A DNA stretch of 64,000 nt from Shimia sp040370365 (GTDB lineage Bacteria; Pseudomonadota; Alphaproteobacteria; Rhodobacterales; Rhodobacteraceae). The stretch covers positions 1-64,000 of the forward strand of contig NZ_BAABWQ010000005.1 in assembly GCF_040370365.1 (NCBI RefSeq). The letters are read 5' to 3'. Below, piece by piece: positions 34,617 to 42,973 of the stretch. Each line of letters opens with the position of its first letter. Position 1 is the stretch's first letter. A program made the translations under genes and the position numbers. The notes under the pieces were generated by a model that ran no database searches, was not told the origin of the DNA, and saw only the letters and a list, made by a program, of their open reading frames with translations.

Positions 34617-35341
34617 GCAAGCCGCTTGAAATTACGAACCTGTATAAACGTTTTGGCGGGCTGATCGCGGTCAACGATGTGTCTTTCAAATTGCAACCCG
34701 GAGAGGTGGTAGGCCTTTTGGGGCCAAACGGATCTGGTAAAACCACCGTGCTGAACATGATCTCGGGAGCACTGCCTTGCGATGGGGGTTCTGTGCGCAT
34801 TGGCAGCACGGATATCACCAAGATGAAGCCGCACAGAGTCGCAAAAAATGGGGTTGCGCGCACCTTCCAACTCGTCCGTCCACTTCCGACTTTGAGTGTT
34901 GCTGAGAACGTGCAACTCTCGCTGGCCTTTGGGAAAAAACGGCATTGGGGGCGCGAGGCCCGCACGCTTGCGGAAGAGAAACTCGCATTTGTCGGCTTGG
35001 AGGGTCGCGGCGACGAGCGCGTTGGCAATCTAACTTATATCGACCAGAAGCGGATGGAAATGGCACGTGCACTGGCGTCTGAGCCTGAGTTGCTGCTGTT
35101 GGATGAGTGGCTTGCGGGGCTCAATCCTTCCGAACTGCGCATCGGCATCGATCTTGTAAAAAACCTGCAAGGGCAAGGCATGACCGTCTTGCTGGTCGAA
35201 CACATCATGGAGGCCGTGCGTGCGCTTTGTTCTCGGTGTGTTGTGATGAGTGCGGGTGAAAAAATCGCGGAGGGGCCATCTGCTGAGGTGTTACGGGAAC
35301 CTGCCGTTATCAAGGCTTATCTGGGAGACGATCATGCTTGA
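34613..35341 (+). CDS. livG: Liv-type ABC ATPase (LivG)
   Basis: A 242-residue ATPase. GPNGSGKT (about residues 38-45) is Walker A. The signature reads NLTYIDQKRMEMARALA, where LivG proteins usually have LSYGxQ, so the ABC signature is atypical. LLLLDEWLAGLNP is Walker B, with W-L in place of the usual P-x; LLVEHIMEAV carries the switch histidine. It overlaps LivM and LivF. The deviations are mild and the protein is probably functional. Confidence 0.92.
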   Translation: MSKPLEITNLYKRFGGLIAVNDVSFKLQPGEVVGLLGPNGSGKTTVLNMISGALPCDGGSVRIGSTDITKMKPHRVAKNGVARTFQLVRPLPTLSVAENVQLSLAFGKKRHWGREARTLAEEKLAFVGLEGRGDERVGNLTYIDQKRMEMARALASEPELLLLDEWLAGLNPSELRIGIDLVKNLQGQGMTVLLVEHIMEAVRALCSRCVVMSAGEKIAEGPSAEVLREPAVIKAYLGDDHA

Positions 35342-36044
35342 GCTAAAGAACGTGACCGTCCGGTATGGCAAACACCTTGCAGTAAATTCAGTCAACTTTT
35401 CAGTCGCGAAGGGCGAGGTCGTCGTCGTTCTGGGGGCCAATGGCGCTGGTAAGTCATCTATGCTGAAGGCAATTGCTGGCATGGTTCCGACCGCTGAAGG
35501 TGCTGTCGCGCTGGACGGTGATCAGATAACCGGTGTACCAGCCCACAAAGTGACCAATCTCGGCATCGCCCTTGTGCCTGAAGGGCGCGGTATCGTGGGA
35601 CGGATGACTGTGGAGGAAAATCTGCGGCTTGGTGCGACGCCTCCCCGCGCCCGAGTCTCCGAAGGCGATACACTCGCACAGGTCTTTGACATCTTTCCGA
35701 GACTTGGCGAGCGACAACAGCAATTCGTGCACACGATGTCCGGAGGTGAACAACAGATGGTCGCCGTCGGTCGTGCGATGATGTCTAAACCTGATTTCTT
35801 GCTACTGGACGAGCCAAGCCTTGGTCTCGCGCCCATCGTAGTCAGCGAAATGTTCAAGGCGCTGGCGCAAGTGCGCAAGACCGGTGTGGGCCTTTTGATT
35901 GTCGAACAAAACGTCAAAATCAGCCTGCGCCACGCGGACCGAGGTTATTTGCTTGAAGCTGGTCGGATCACCGGCTCAGGCACTTCAGATGAATTATTGA
36001 ATGATACAGCTGTCAGACAGGCCTTTCTGGGTGGCGACCTGTAA
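35334..36044 (+). CDS. livF: Liv-type ABC ATPase (LivF)
   Basis: A 236-residue ATPase with Walker A GANGAGKS, a normal signature MSGGEQQMVAVGRAMM, Walker B FLLLDEPSLGLAP and LIVEQNV (the family has Gln-Asn where others have His). VPEGRGIVGRMTVEENL is the LivF-specific Q-loop region. ATG 35334 overlaps the end of LivG by 8 bases. It pairs with LivG to power the LivHM channel. Confidence 0.93.
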   Translation: MLELKNVTVRYGKHLAVNSVNFSVAKGEVVVVLGANGAGKSSMLKAIAGMVPTAEGAVALDGDQITGVPAHKVTNLGIALVPEGRGIVGRMTVEENLRLGATPPRARVSEGDTLAQVFDIFPRLGERQQQFVHTMSGGEQQMVAVGRAMMSKPDFLLLDEPSLGLAPIVVSEMFKALAQVRKTGVGLLIVEQNVKISLRHADRGYLLEAGRITGSGTSDELLNDTAVRQAFLGGDL

Positions 36045-36056
36045 ATGGAGGAAAAT

Positions 36057-37508
36057 ATGAAAGTTTTGGATTTATTGATCGAAGGTGAAAAGGTTCAGGC
36101 CGAAAATGCTCGGACTTTCACACGCAACAATCCTCTCACTGGAGGCATCGCCACCGAAGCCGCCGCCGCGACTGTTGCGGATGCAAACCGCGCAGCCAAT
36201 GCAGCGGCGCGCGCTTTTCCGGAATGGTCGAACACAGGCCCGTCAGAACGGCGACGCCTATTACTGGCAGCCGCAGACAATCTCGAGGCCTGCTCAGAAG
36301 AAATCTCCCGCGCCATGGCTGATGAATTGGGGGCCACGGCCGCTTGGGCTGGGTTCAACGTCTCGTTGGGCGCTGGAATGCTGCGCGAAGCGGCATCGAT
36401 GACCACGATGATCAAAGGCGAGGTTATTCCTTCGAACAAGCCGGGCTCTTTGGCGATGGCGATCCGCCAGCCTGCAGGTGTCGTACTTGCAATGGCCCCA
36501 TGGAATGCGCCGGTTATTCTGGGCGTCCGTTCTATCGCTATGCCGCTGGCTTGCGGCAATACGGTGGTGATGAAATCCTCAGAGCTTTCGCCGCGCACAC
36601 ACGCTCTGGTCGTCGAAGCCATACAGGATGCGGGTTTTCCCAAGGGCGTGCTCAACGTTCTGTCCAACGCACCAGACAACGCAAACGAGATTGTCGAGAC
36701 TTTGATCGCCCATTCGGCTGTGCGCCGGGTCAATTTTACCGGATCGACACGGGTGGGACGGATCATCGCTAAGTTGGCGGCAGAACACCTCAAACCTTCG
36801 CTGTTAGAGCTGGGCGGCAAGGCCCCAATGGTCGTTTTGGACGATGCCGACATTGATGCTGCTGTCGCAGCAGCTGCTTTTGGGGCCTATATGAACCAAG
36901 GTCAGATTTGCATGTCGACGGAGCGTCTTGTTGTGATGGATGCTGTTGCAGATGCTTTTGTCGAAAAATTGACCGCTAAGGTCCGCAGCCTGACCGTTGG
37001 CGACCCACGGAACGGTAACACGCCTCTTGGCTGTGTTGTGGATACAGGGGCTGTTTCTCGGATCATGGGATTGGTGCGTGATGCCGAAGAGAAAGGTGCA
37101 AAGATAATGGCGGGCGGTTTTGCAGACGGCGTTCTTATGGAGGCGACGTTGATCGACCATGTCACACCGTCGATGCGCATTTACACTGAGGAAAGCTTTG
37201 GCCCGACCGCTTCGGTGGTCCGTGTGGCAAGCGTGGACGAGGCCGTACGCGTCGCCAATGATACCGAATATGGGCTGTCCGTGAGCATCTTTGGCCGTGA
37301 TACGGTGCGCGCTATGTCTATTGCTAAAAGGATCGAAAGCGGCATTTGCCACATAAACGGGCCGACAGTGCATGACGAAGCGCAAATGCCCTTTGGTGGC
37401 GTCAAGGACTCTGGTTACGGACGGTTCGGCGGTATGGCCGCAATCGACGAATTCACCACTCTGCGCTGGATTACCATTCAAGATGGCAATTCCCAATATC
37501 CGATCTAA
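36057..37508 (+). CDS. Aldehyde dehydrogenase (benzaldehyde/vanillin type)
   Basis: A 483-residue NAD(P)-dependent aldehyde dehydrogenase. MAPWNAPVILGVRSIAMPLA is the cofactor/substrate entry motif, FTGSTRVGR binds NAD, LLELGGKAPMVVLDDAD carries the general-base Glu and NQGQICMSTERL the catalytic Cys. Overall it resembles benzaldehyde, vanillin and salicylaldehyde dehydrogenases. GGAGG lies just before ATG 36057, so the upstream ATG at 36045 is less likely. It follows LivF by 12 bases and probably oxidises the aldehyde made by the ThDP enzyme or SDR of this cluster. Confidence 0.92.
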   Translation: MKVLDLLIEGEKVQAENARTFTRNNPLTGGIATEAAAATVADANRAANAAARAFPEWSNTGPSERRRLLLAAADNLEACSEEISRAMADELGATAAWAGFNVSLGAGMLREAASMTTMIKGEVIPSNKPGSLAMAIRQPAGVVLAMAPWNAPVILGVRSIAMPLACGNTVVMKSSELSPRTHALVVEAIQDAGFPKGVLNVLSNAPDNANEIVETLIAHSAVRRVNFTGSTRVGRIIAKLAAEHLKPSLLELGGKAPMVVLDDADIDAAVAAAAFGAYMNQGQICMSTERLVVMDAVADAFVEKLTAKVRSLTVGDPRNGNTPLGCVVDTGAVSRIMGLVRDAEEKGAKIMAGGFADGVLMEATLIDHVTPSMRIYTEESFGPTASVVRVASVDEAVRVANDTEYGLSVSIFGRDTVRAMSIAKRIESGICHINGPTVHDEAQMPFGGVKDSGYGRFGGMAAIDEFTTLRWITIQDGNSQYPI

Positions 37509-37519
37509 GGAAGACACCT

Positions 37520-38287
37520 ATGTTTGATCTCAAAGGCAAGGTTTGCCTCATAACTGGGGGTGCAGGGTCTCTTGGACTGGCCACGGCTCGTCTTTTGCAT
37601 CAACACGGCGCGCAGCTGGCATTGGTCGATTTGGACATGGCTGCGCTCGACGCCGCTTGTGCCGAAACCTTTGGGGAGGCTGCGGGCGATGTGCTTTGCT
37701 TTGCTGCGGATGTTACTGACGAAACGCAGATCAGCCATGCTGTTGTGCGTTGTGTAGAGCATTTTGGACCGATTGACGTGCTCATATCCAATGCTGGAAC
37801 ATTTGGCACCGTAGCGCCAATCGACGACTACCCGACCGATGTGTTCGACAGCGTCATGGCCGTGCATGTCCGTGGTGCATTTTTGCTTACAAAACATAGC
37901 GTGCCTCATATGAACAAAGGTGGAAGCATTGTGTTGACCTCAAGCGTGGCAGCAACGCGTGGCGATCCCGGTGTTTACGCCTACATCACCGCCAAACACG
38001 CGCTTACAGGCCTTATGCGCGTTCTGGCAAAAGATCTTGCTCCGCGTGGCATCCGCGTGAATGCCATTGCTCCGGGCCCGATCAGCAACGGGTTTCAAAA
38101 ACGGGTAGAAGATGGGTTGGGCGCCGAAATCGGGCGGGATGGCACCGCATTTTTTGACGAAATCATCCCAATGGGGCGCCATGGAACAGGCGAAGAAATC
38201 GCCGCGTCAATGCTGTATCTCGCATCGTCGCAATCATCCTTTACCACCGGCCATGTGCTCATGGCAGATGGTGGCATGTCGGTGTGA
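37520..38287 (+). CDS. Short-chain dehydrogenase/reductase
   Basis: A 255-residue classical SDR. TGGAGSLGLATARLL (about residues 12-26) binds NAD, with Asp after the second strand (LVDLDMA) favouring NAD over NADP. NAG, SSVAATRGDP and YAYITAKHAL supply the catalytic Asn, Ser, Tyr and Lys. It is 11 bases downstream of the aldehyde dehydrogenase and ends the plus-strand operon, 2 bases from the convergent cupin gene. It may oxidise a side-chain alcohol of an aromatic substrate to the ketone. Confidence 0.92.
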   Translation: MFDLKGKVCLITGGAGSLGLATARLLHQHGAQLALVDLDMAALDAACAETFGEAAGDVLCFAADVTDETQISHAVVRCVEHFGPIDVLISNAGTFGTVAPIDDYPTDVFDSVMAVHVRGAFLLTKHSVPHMNKGGSIVLTSSVAATRGDPGVYAYITAKHALTGLMRVLAKDLAPRGIRVNAIAPGPISNGFQKRVEDGLGAEIGRDGTAFFDEIIPMGRHGTGEEIAASMLYLASSQSSFTTGHVLMADGGMSV

Positions 38288-38289
38288 TT

Positions 38290-38832
38290 TTAGCGAAAGA
38301 GACCCTCGATATAGTCAGCGCCGATGCCTGACTTTTCGTAATGCTCTTTGCACATGGCGATGTATTGATGCACATCGTAATAGCCATCAGGTTCACCGTC
38401 CTCGTCCAACCAGATCAAGGGGCCGGTGACCTTGAAATACACTTTCATAGGGTCTTCGTGTTCGTAGGCCACAAGGGTATGGCCTTCACCGGGGGTCTCG
38501 TAGACAAAATCGCCAGTTGTGGCGATCCAGTCATGTTCGAGGTACCCCCACTTGCCAGAAAGGGTAAAGGCGAAGACCTCATGCGGGTGGTAATGTCGGT
38601 TTACCAGTCCCGGTCCCGTCGCCAACAAAATGTCGCACCATTGATTTTTGCTGGGCGAGATCCACAGTGGCTTAGAAAACACTGTATCTGTGAAAGGCAC
38701 ATAGTACCGCATGTCATCATCCGCGGCATTGGGCAAATAGACTTCAGGTGACGCGTCAGGTTGGAACACTTTCGTGATGGGTTTAAGGTCGCGCCAAAAT
38801 TCTGCACCGATGTTCCTAGACGTATCATTCAT
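38290..38832 (-). CDS. Cupin dioxygenase, 2,4'-dihydroxyacetophenone dioxygenase-like
   Basis: A 180-residue single cupin. NRHYHPHEVFAFTLSGKWGY (residues 79-98) holds the metal ligands H80/H82/H84 region and E85, and GEGHTLVAYE holds H118. Length and layout match 2,4'-dihydroxyacetophenone dioxygenase-like proteins, which cleave an aryl hydroxymethyl ketone to an aromatic acid and formate using Fe. It converges on the SDR gene, and the IclR gene lies 33 bases upstream in the same direction. The substrate here is not known. Confidence 0.82.
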   Translation of the reverse strand: MNDTSRNIGAEFWRDLKPITKVFQPDASPEVYLPNAADDDMRYYVPFTDTVFSKPLWISPSKNQWCDILLATGPGLVNRHYHPHEVFAFTLSGKWGYLEHDWIATTGDFVYETPGEGHTLVAYEHEDPMKVYFKVTGPLIWLDEDGEPDGYYDVHQYIAMCKEHYEKSGIGADYIEGLFR

Positions 38833-38865
38833 TCTTATGGTCCTTTTCTGCCGTGTTCGGGGGGA

Positions 38866-39600
38866 TCAGGCCGCCATCGCGGCCATCAGTTCGGTTGCCG
38901 CCTGCTTCAAAACGCTCTCAGCACATTCGAAAAACGCTTCATCAAATCGGCTCAGGGTGCCAAAAGCGGACAAGGTCAAAACTGTGCGCCCCTCCACTAT
39001 GATCGGCACTGAAATGGCGGCTATGTCAGGTTCATTATCGCCCTGATTCAGTGCGTGACCCTCAGCCTGCAAACGGGTCAAAAGCGGCTCGAGTGCGGTC
39101 AGTGTGTCTTTGCATTCGCCTTGTGATGCCACCCATTGTGCACGATCGCGTGGCGACATACCCGCCAAAAACAGCCGTCCCTGCGCCGTTTGCATCATCG
39201 GCAAGGTGGTGCCTGTCCGGATTTGTACTGAAATTGAGCGCTGCGCGAGCGACACTGCCACGCAGAGAGGACCGCGCGGCGTATACCGACAGGCCATGAC
39301 AGATTCTCCCAAGTTCTGCCGCAACCTATCGAGCAAGGTCTGAAGGCTGGGCGGAAGGGGGGACAGATCCTCGGCCATACGCCCCAAACGCGACAGTCGC
39401 GGACCGGGCGCATAGACCCCACGGCGCACAGCGGTCAGGACGCCTGCGACTTCGAGGGTGGTCAAAAACCTATGCGTGGTCGCATTGGTCATGCGCAATT
39501 CGCGGGCCGCGAGCTCGACTGACAGCTCAGGACGGGTTTCGTCAAAGAGATCAAGCACGTCAAAGGCTTTCAGAACAGACAGGTTGAGTGCGGTGGCCAT
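38866..39600 (-). CDS. IclR-family regulator
   Basis: A 244-residue IclR regulator. The winged helix covers residues 5-65 (LSVELAARELRMTNATTHRF; LTTLEVAGVL) and the effector domain the rest (YTPRGPLCVAVSLAQRSISV). GGAG precedes the ATG at 39600; the longer frame to 39702 lies in the promoter region. It diverges from the ThDP enzyme gene and is followed by the cupin gene. Family members often sense the aromatic acid made by the pathway they control. Confidence 0.9.
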   Translation of the reverse strand: MATALNLSVLKAFDVLDLFDETRPELSVELAARELRMTNATTHRFLTTLEVAGVLTAVRRGVYAPGPRLSRLGRMAEDLSPLPPSLQTLLDRLRQNLGESVMACRYTPRGPLCVAVSLAQRSISVQIRTGTTLPMMQTAQGRLFLAGMSPRDRAQWVASQGECKDTLTALEPLLTRLQAEGHALNQGDNEPDIAAISVPIIVEGRTVLTLSAFGTLSRFDEAFFECAESVLKQAATELMAAMAA

Positions 39601-39641
39601 TGGGGGATCTCCGAAATAGGCTTGACCCAATGTGGCAACCA

Positions 39642-39679
39642 ATCTCATTATGTGCAAATAGAATCTCGTTATATGAGAT
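39642..39679. promoter_or_regulatory. Candidate IclR operator between IclR and ThDP enzyme genes
   Basis: ATCTCATTAT at 39642 and ATCTCGTTAT at 39663 form a direct repeat with starts 21 bases apart, and the second copy is part of the inverted repeat ATCTC-N7-GAGAT (39663-39679). The spacing of about two helical turns suits a dimer-of-dimers regulator between divergent genes. Confidence 0.5.
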
Positions 39680-39705
39680 AAGTTTGTCTCTTGAAAGGCC
39701 ACAGA

Positions 39706-41439
39706 ATGACCGATACGCCCTCAATGACCGCCGCCGGCGCAATCTTTGGCAAGCTAAAAGCGCTTGGCGTGGAGTATGTGTTTGCAAATTCAGGCACGGA
39801 TTTCCCACCAATCATCGAAGGATTGGTCGAAGCCCATCGCGCTGGCATTGATTTGCCCAAACCGATAACCGTGCCTCACGAACATGCGGCGGTGTCGATG
39901 GCGCATGGCTATTGGCAAGTGACAGGTCGCCCGCAGGCGGTGTTGCTGCATACCAATGTCGGCTTGGCGAATGGCGCGACAGCCGCGATCAATGCTTGGT
40001 GCGATCAAGTGCCTATGATTTTGATGTCTGGACGTACGCCAGTCACCGAACACACACGCTTTGGGGCGCGGACTGTTCCGATCGGTTGGGGGCAAGAGAT
40101 GTTCGATCAAGAAGCGCTCATTCGCGAGACAACGAAGTGGCACTACGAATTGCGTTTTGCCGATCAGATTTCCGAAGTGATGGACCGAGCATGGGCGATT
40201 GCCAATTCAACGCCCAAAGGACCAGTTTATCTGAGTCTGCCACGTGAGGTGTTGTGCGAGCCTTGCCCAACGGCCGGTCTTGATGCGCCTTCGCGGATCG
40301 CACCTGTCGTGACAGCCCCTGATGCGGACGCTCTGGCATGCGCGGCCAAAGCACTGGCAGGTGCCGAAAACCCAATTGTCATTGCGCAGCGTGGTGCAGG
40401 TAGTGTTGCTGGTTTTGCGGCGCTTCAAACTCTGTGCGAAACCTATGCCTTGCCGCTGTCGCACTATTGGTCAAACCAATTGGCGCTCCCCTTATCGCAC
40501 CCTTGTCAGGTGGGGGCTGACCCAGGTCCTTGGCTGGCCAAAGCGGATGTTGTTCTGGTTCTTGACGCCCTTGCGCCGTGGTTTCCGGATAGAGTGAAAT
40601 TACCGGATGATGTCACAGTGATCCATTCTGGGCCAGATCCGCTGTTTACCCGAACGCCTGTGCGCAATTTCGAAGCAGATATCACCTTGGCTGGGCCAGT
40701 AGATCGCGTGATCGACGCACTCACCCGCGCACTGGCGGATCAAAAAACGGATCAGATATGTCTTGCGCGGCGTCGCGATAGCATCGCTTTGGCAGCCCAA
40801 ACCAGTAGGGAGGCTGCGGTGGTAACAGCGCAAAGCGGATCGGGCGCGCCAATGACCAAAGACTGGGTCAGCTTGTGCCTCGGCAAAGCGATCAAAGTCC
40901 AAGCTGAACAGCATGGTCGCCGGGCGACGGTGTTTCATGAACTCGGGTGTCCTTTGATGTCGCTCGATCTTGACCAACCCAACAGCTACTTTCAAGAACC
41001 GCATTCTGGTGGCCTTGGCTGGGGTTTGCCGGCTGCCATTGGGGCGCAGATGGCGTGCCCCGATCGGTTGATCTTTGCCACGATGGGGGATGGCAGCTAT
41101 ATGTTCGCCAATCCCACAGCGTGTCACCTCGTCGCGGAGGCAAACGATGTGCCGGTGGTCGTGCTGGTGTTGAACAACGAAGAATGGGGCGCTGTGCGTC
41201 ATTCGGTCGAAGGGCTGTATCCCGAAGGGGCGGCACGTGCCTCAAATGAAGTGCCGCTGACCTCACTTCGGCCCAGCCCTGATTTCACCCGTACCGCTGA
41301 CGCCAGCCGCGCGTGGACCGAAACCGTGTCCGATGGTGCCGATTTGCCCGACGCATTGAACCGCGCCATCGAGGTAGCCACGACAAAACGTAGGCAAGTG
41401 CTACTCAACATCGCCATTGCAAGAACGGCGCCGCATTGA
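39706..41439 (+). CDS. ThDP-dependent enzyme, benzoylformate decarboxylase/acetolactate synthase-like
   Basis: A 577-residue thiamine-diphosphate enzyme. TVPHEHAAVSMAHGYWQVTG (about residues 51-70) carries the cofactor-activating Glu, the central domain follows, and MGDGSYMFANPTACHLVAE is the GDG-x-N cofactor/metal motif near residues 465-483. FGKLKALGVEYVFANSGTDF is the family N-terminus. The group includes acetolactate synthase-like and benzoylformate decarboxylase-like enzymes. AAAGG precedes ATG 39706. With the aldehyde dehydrogenase and dioxygenase-like cupin, decarboxylation of an aryl keto acid is plausible; acetolactate synthesis is less likely in this context. Confidence 0.85.
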   Translation: MTDTPSMTAAGAIFGKLKALGVEYVFANSGTDFPPIIEGLVEAHRAGIDLPKPITVPHEHAAVSMAHGYWQVTGRPQAVLLHTNVGLANGATAAINAWCDQVPMILMSGRTPVTEHTRFGARTVPIGWGQEMFDQEALIRETTKWHYELRFADQISEVMDRAWAIANSTPKGPVYLSLPREVLCEPCPTAGLDAPSRIAPVVTAPDADALACAAKALAGAENPIVIAQRGAGSVAGFAALQTLCETYALPLSHYWSNQLALPLSHPCQVGADPGPWLAKADVVLVLDALAPWFPDRVKLPDDVTVIHSGPDPLFTRTPVRNFEADITLAGPVDRVIDALTRALADQKTDQICLARRRDSIALAAQTSREAAVVTAQSGSGAPMTKDWVSLCLGKAIKVQAEQHGRRATVFHELGCPLMSLDLDQPNSYFQEPHSGGLGWGLPAAIGAQMACPDRLIFATMGDGSYMFANPTACHLVAEANDVPVVVLVLNNEEWGAVRHSVEGLYPEGAARASNEVPLTSLRPSPDFTRTADASRAWTETVSDGADLPDALNRAIEVATTKRRQVLLNIAIARTAPH

Positions 41440-41609
41440 GGTGGTATGTCCGATCAAACAGCATTCTGAGTACGATGGCATAAATCCATGAAACTGACTT
41501 AAAATACCAACAACCGCGTTGTGCCAAATGAATCTAGCCGTCACGATTGAGAGGGTTCATTATATTCAATAGCCCTGGGGCAATAGCATGTACCGAAACC
41601 TTCTGTATG
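41440..41609. other. Intergenic stretch before the decayed element segment
   Basis: No gene seen. It links the ThDP gene to recognisable element remains starting near 41610 and may contain further decayed element DNA that no longer matches the intact copy. Confidence 0.35.
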
Positions 41610-41960
41610 CAATCCCGCATCAGCGCCTTGTAGACATTGGCAGATCGTAAGTCGCAGAAGCAGCAGAAACTCTGAAAGCTTTCGCGGCAACTTTGCCCAA
41701 TTTCCTTGAAGCGGCGATCTAGGATGGAAATTTTGGCAGCAAAGTTTTTGCTTCTTTTGAAGCCGTTGCCAAAGATAACTAGTCAAAGGCGGTTCGATCT
41801 AACCAACTTCGTTCCAAAGGTATCGACCAAGAGATCGAGACGCTGCGTGAAGACAATAGACTGAAGTCGGAAAAACCGCCGCTGAAACCTCAAGGGAGAG
41901 GAGCTTCTAGCGACCAACACAAACAGGACAAGGGCTTAGCAAAAGCCGTGCCCTTTCGTG
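41610..41960 (+). pseudogene. Decayed copy of the 5266-type small gene and its terminator
   Basis: The stretch aligns by eye with 5290-5650, for example CAACTTTGCCCAATTTCCTTGAAGCGGC against the intact CACTTTGCCTGCGTTCCTGAAAGCGGC, and TTTTGAAGCCGTTGCCAAAG against TTTGAAGCCGTTGCCAAAA. It contains stops and frameshifts (for example TAG and TAA early on), so it cannot be translated through. The terminal hairpin is preserved in degenerate form at about 41927-41953. It is a relic of a second, older element insertion. Confidence 0.75.
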
Positions 41961-41984
41961 TGTAGGAGGAGCCGCCAATGCGGT

Positions 41985-42240
41985 TGCTCAGAGATTTTTA
42001 CCGCGTCGAACACTCACGCAGTCTGGGCAGTTCCGAAGGGTTATAGAGACCAGATGCGTCGATCGTCTCATCGATGACCAGGCATTGTAGAGCCCGCGTT
42101 TGGATCGTTCGGTCCACGCGCCGCGTAGGTGTTCGTAGAGGTCACCGGAAAGCGAAAAGTAACGGGGCTTGAAAAACTTTTCCGTTCTGATGCGCCGCAA
42201 GTGACGAGCGCAAAAGAAACGAAACGGATGCAAACAGCTC
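41985..42240 (-). pseudogene. Decayed copy of the ParD-like gene with its upstream region
   Basis: Read on the minus strand, KPRYFSLSGDLYEHLRG (ending near 42172) matches the start of the intact ParD-like protein (PRYITLRPALYEHLRR), and the later part is frameshifted or substituted. The similarity continues upstream of the gene: CTGATGCGC-GCAAG and GGGATGCAA-type segments at 42187-42240 match 5891-5940. Gene order and orientation relative to the other relic are the same as at 5266-5873. Confidence 0.7.
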
Positions 42241-42468
42241 ATTCCTGCCATTTACATGGCGTCACTTCTGCAGCCGCGCGGCCCGTCGGACCGGCCTTTC
42301 GCTGCAGGAGCATAAACTGAAATCATCTGAACTGTCACAAAACGGACAGAGCTGCCATTGGCGTTTTGGGATAGATAGAAGGAGAGCCATTGACACCTCC
42401 TTATCACTGGCGTCGGTTCAGGACGGCAAATCCCTCCAAATGGCTGGCCGACGCTTCCGATAAAGAAC

Positions 42469-42972
42469 TCAAAGCAATCGGCTTTGGGCCATCCTTACGA
42501 GTCCAACTAGCAGTAAGGTGGCCGAAGTAGCGCAGGCCATTGTGCGAGCCGAATTCCAGAAAGTCCAACACGGGACATAGGTTTGAAACCAATAGTCTTG
42601 GGTCTTTGCGCCCGTCATTTCCATCTGAGCCAGTGCCTTGTTCATCGGCACGTTTAAAAAGATGGTGACGCCGAAACAGCCCACCAGATAGAATAAACCG
42701 GCAAGCATGATCAGTGTTCTGGACGGGCCGGAAAGAGCAATAGCGCCATAAGCAGTGATAACCAAAGAAACCGCTGCCAATCCAAGAAACAGTGTCATAA
42801 AGACCCAGCGAAAAACTTCTCTGTTGATTGCCTGCATGGCCTCGACGCCACCATGGCCGCTGGTCTTCCTAAGCGAACGCACAACGAAGTCAGAAAACGC
42901 AAGAAAAACACCGCCGACGTAGGCGTAGTAAAGAATGGCGCATTGGATCAGAAGGATGAAGATGGTGGACAT
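42469..42972 (-). CDS. DUF1772-like integral membrane protein
   Basis: A 167-residue membrane protein with four hydrophobic segments (about 3-25, 50-70, 80-100, 140-160). YAYVGGVFLAFSDFVVRSL and the later VFLNVPMNKALAQM fit the DUF1772/anthrone-oxygenase-like family. The start at 42972 places the first membrane helix at the N-terminus; the longer frame to 43041 is antisense to the pseudogene end. The family's role is not settled. It follows an NmrA-type pseudogene in the same direction, as often seen in quinone-related clusters. Confidence 0.75.
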   Translation of the reverse strand: MSTIFILLIQCAILYYAYVGGVFLAFSDFVVRSLRKTSGHGGVEAMQAINREVFRWVFMTLFLGLAAVSLVITAYGAIALSGPSRTLIMLAGLFYLVGCFGVTIFLNVPMNKALAQMEMTGAKTQDYWFQTYVPCWTFWNSARTMACATSATLLLVGLVRMAQSRLL

Positions 42973-42973
42973 G

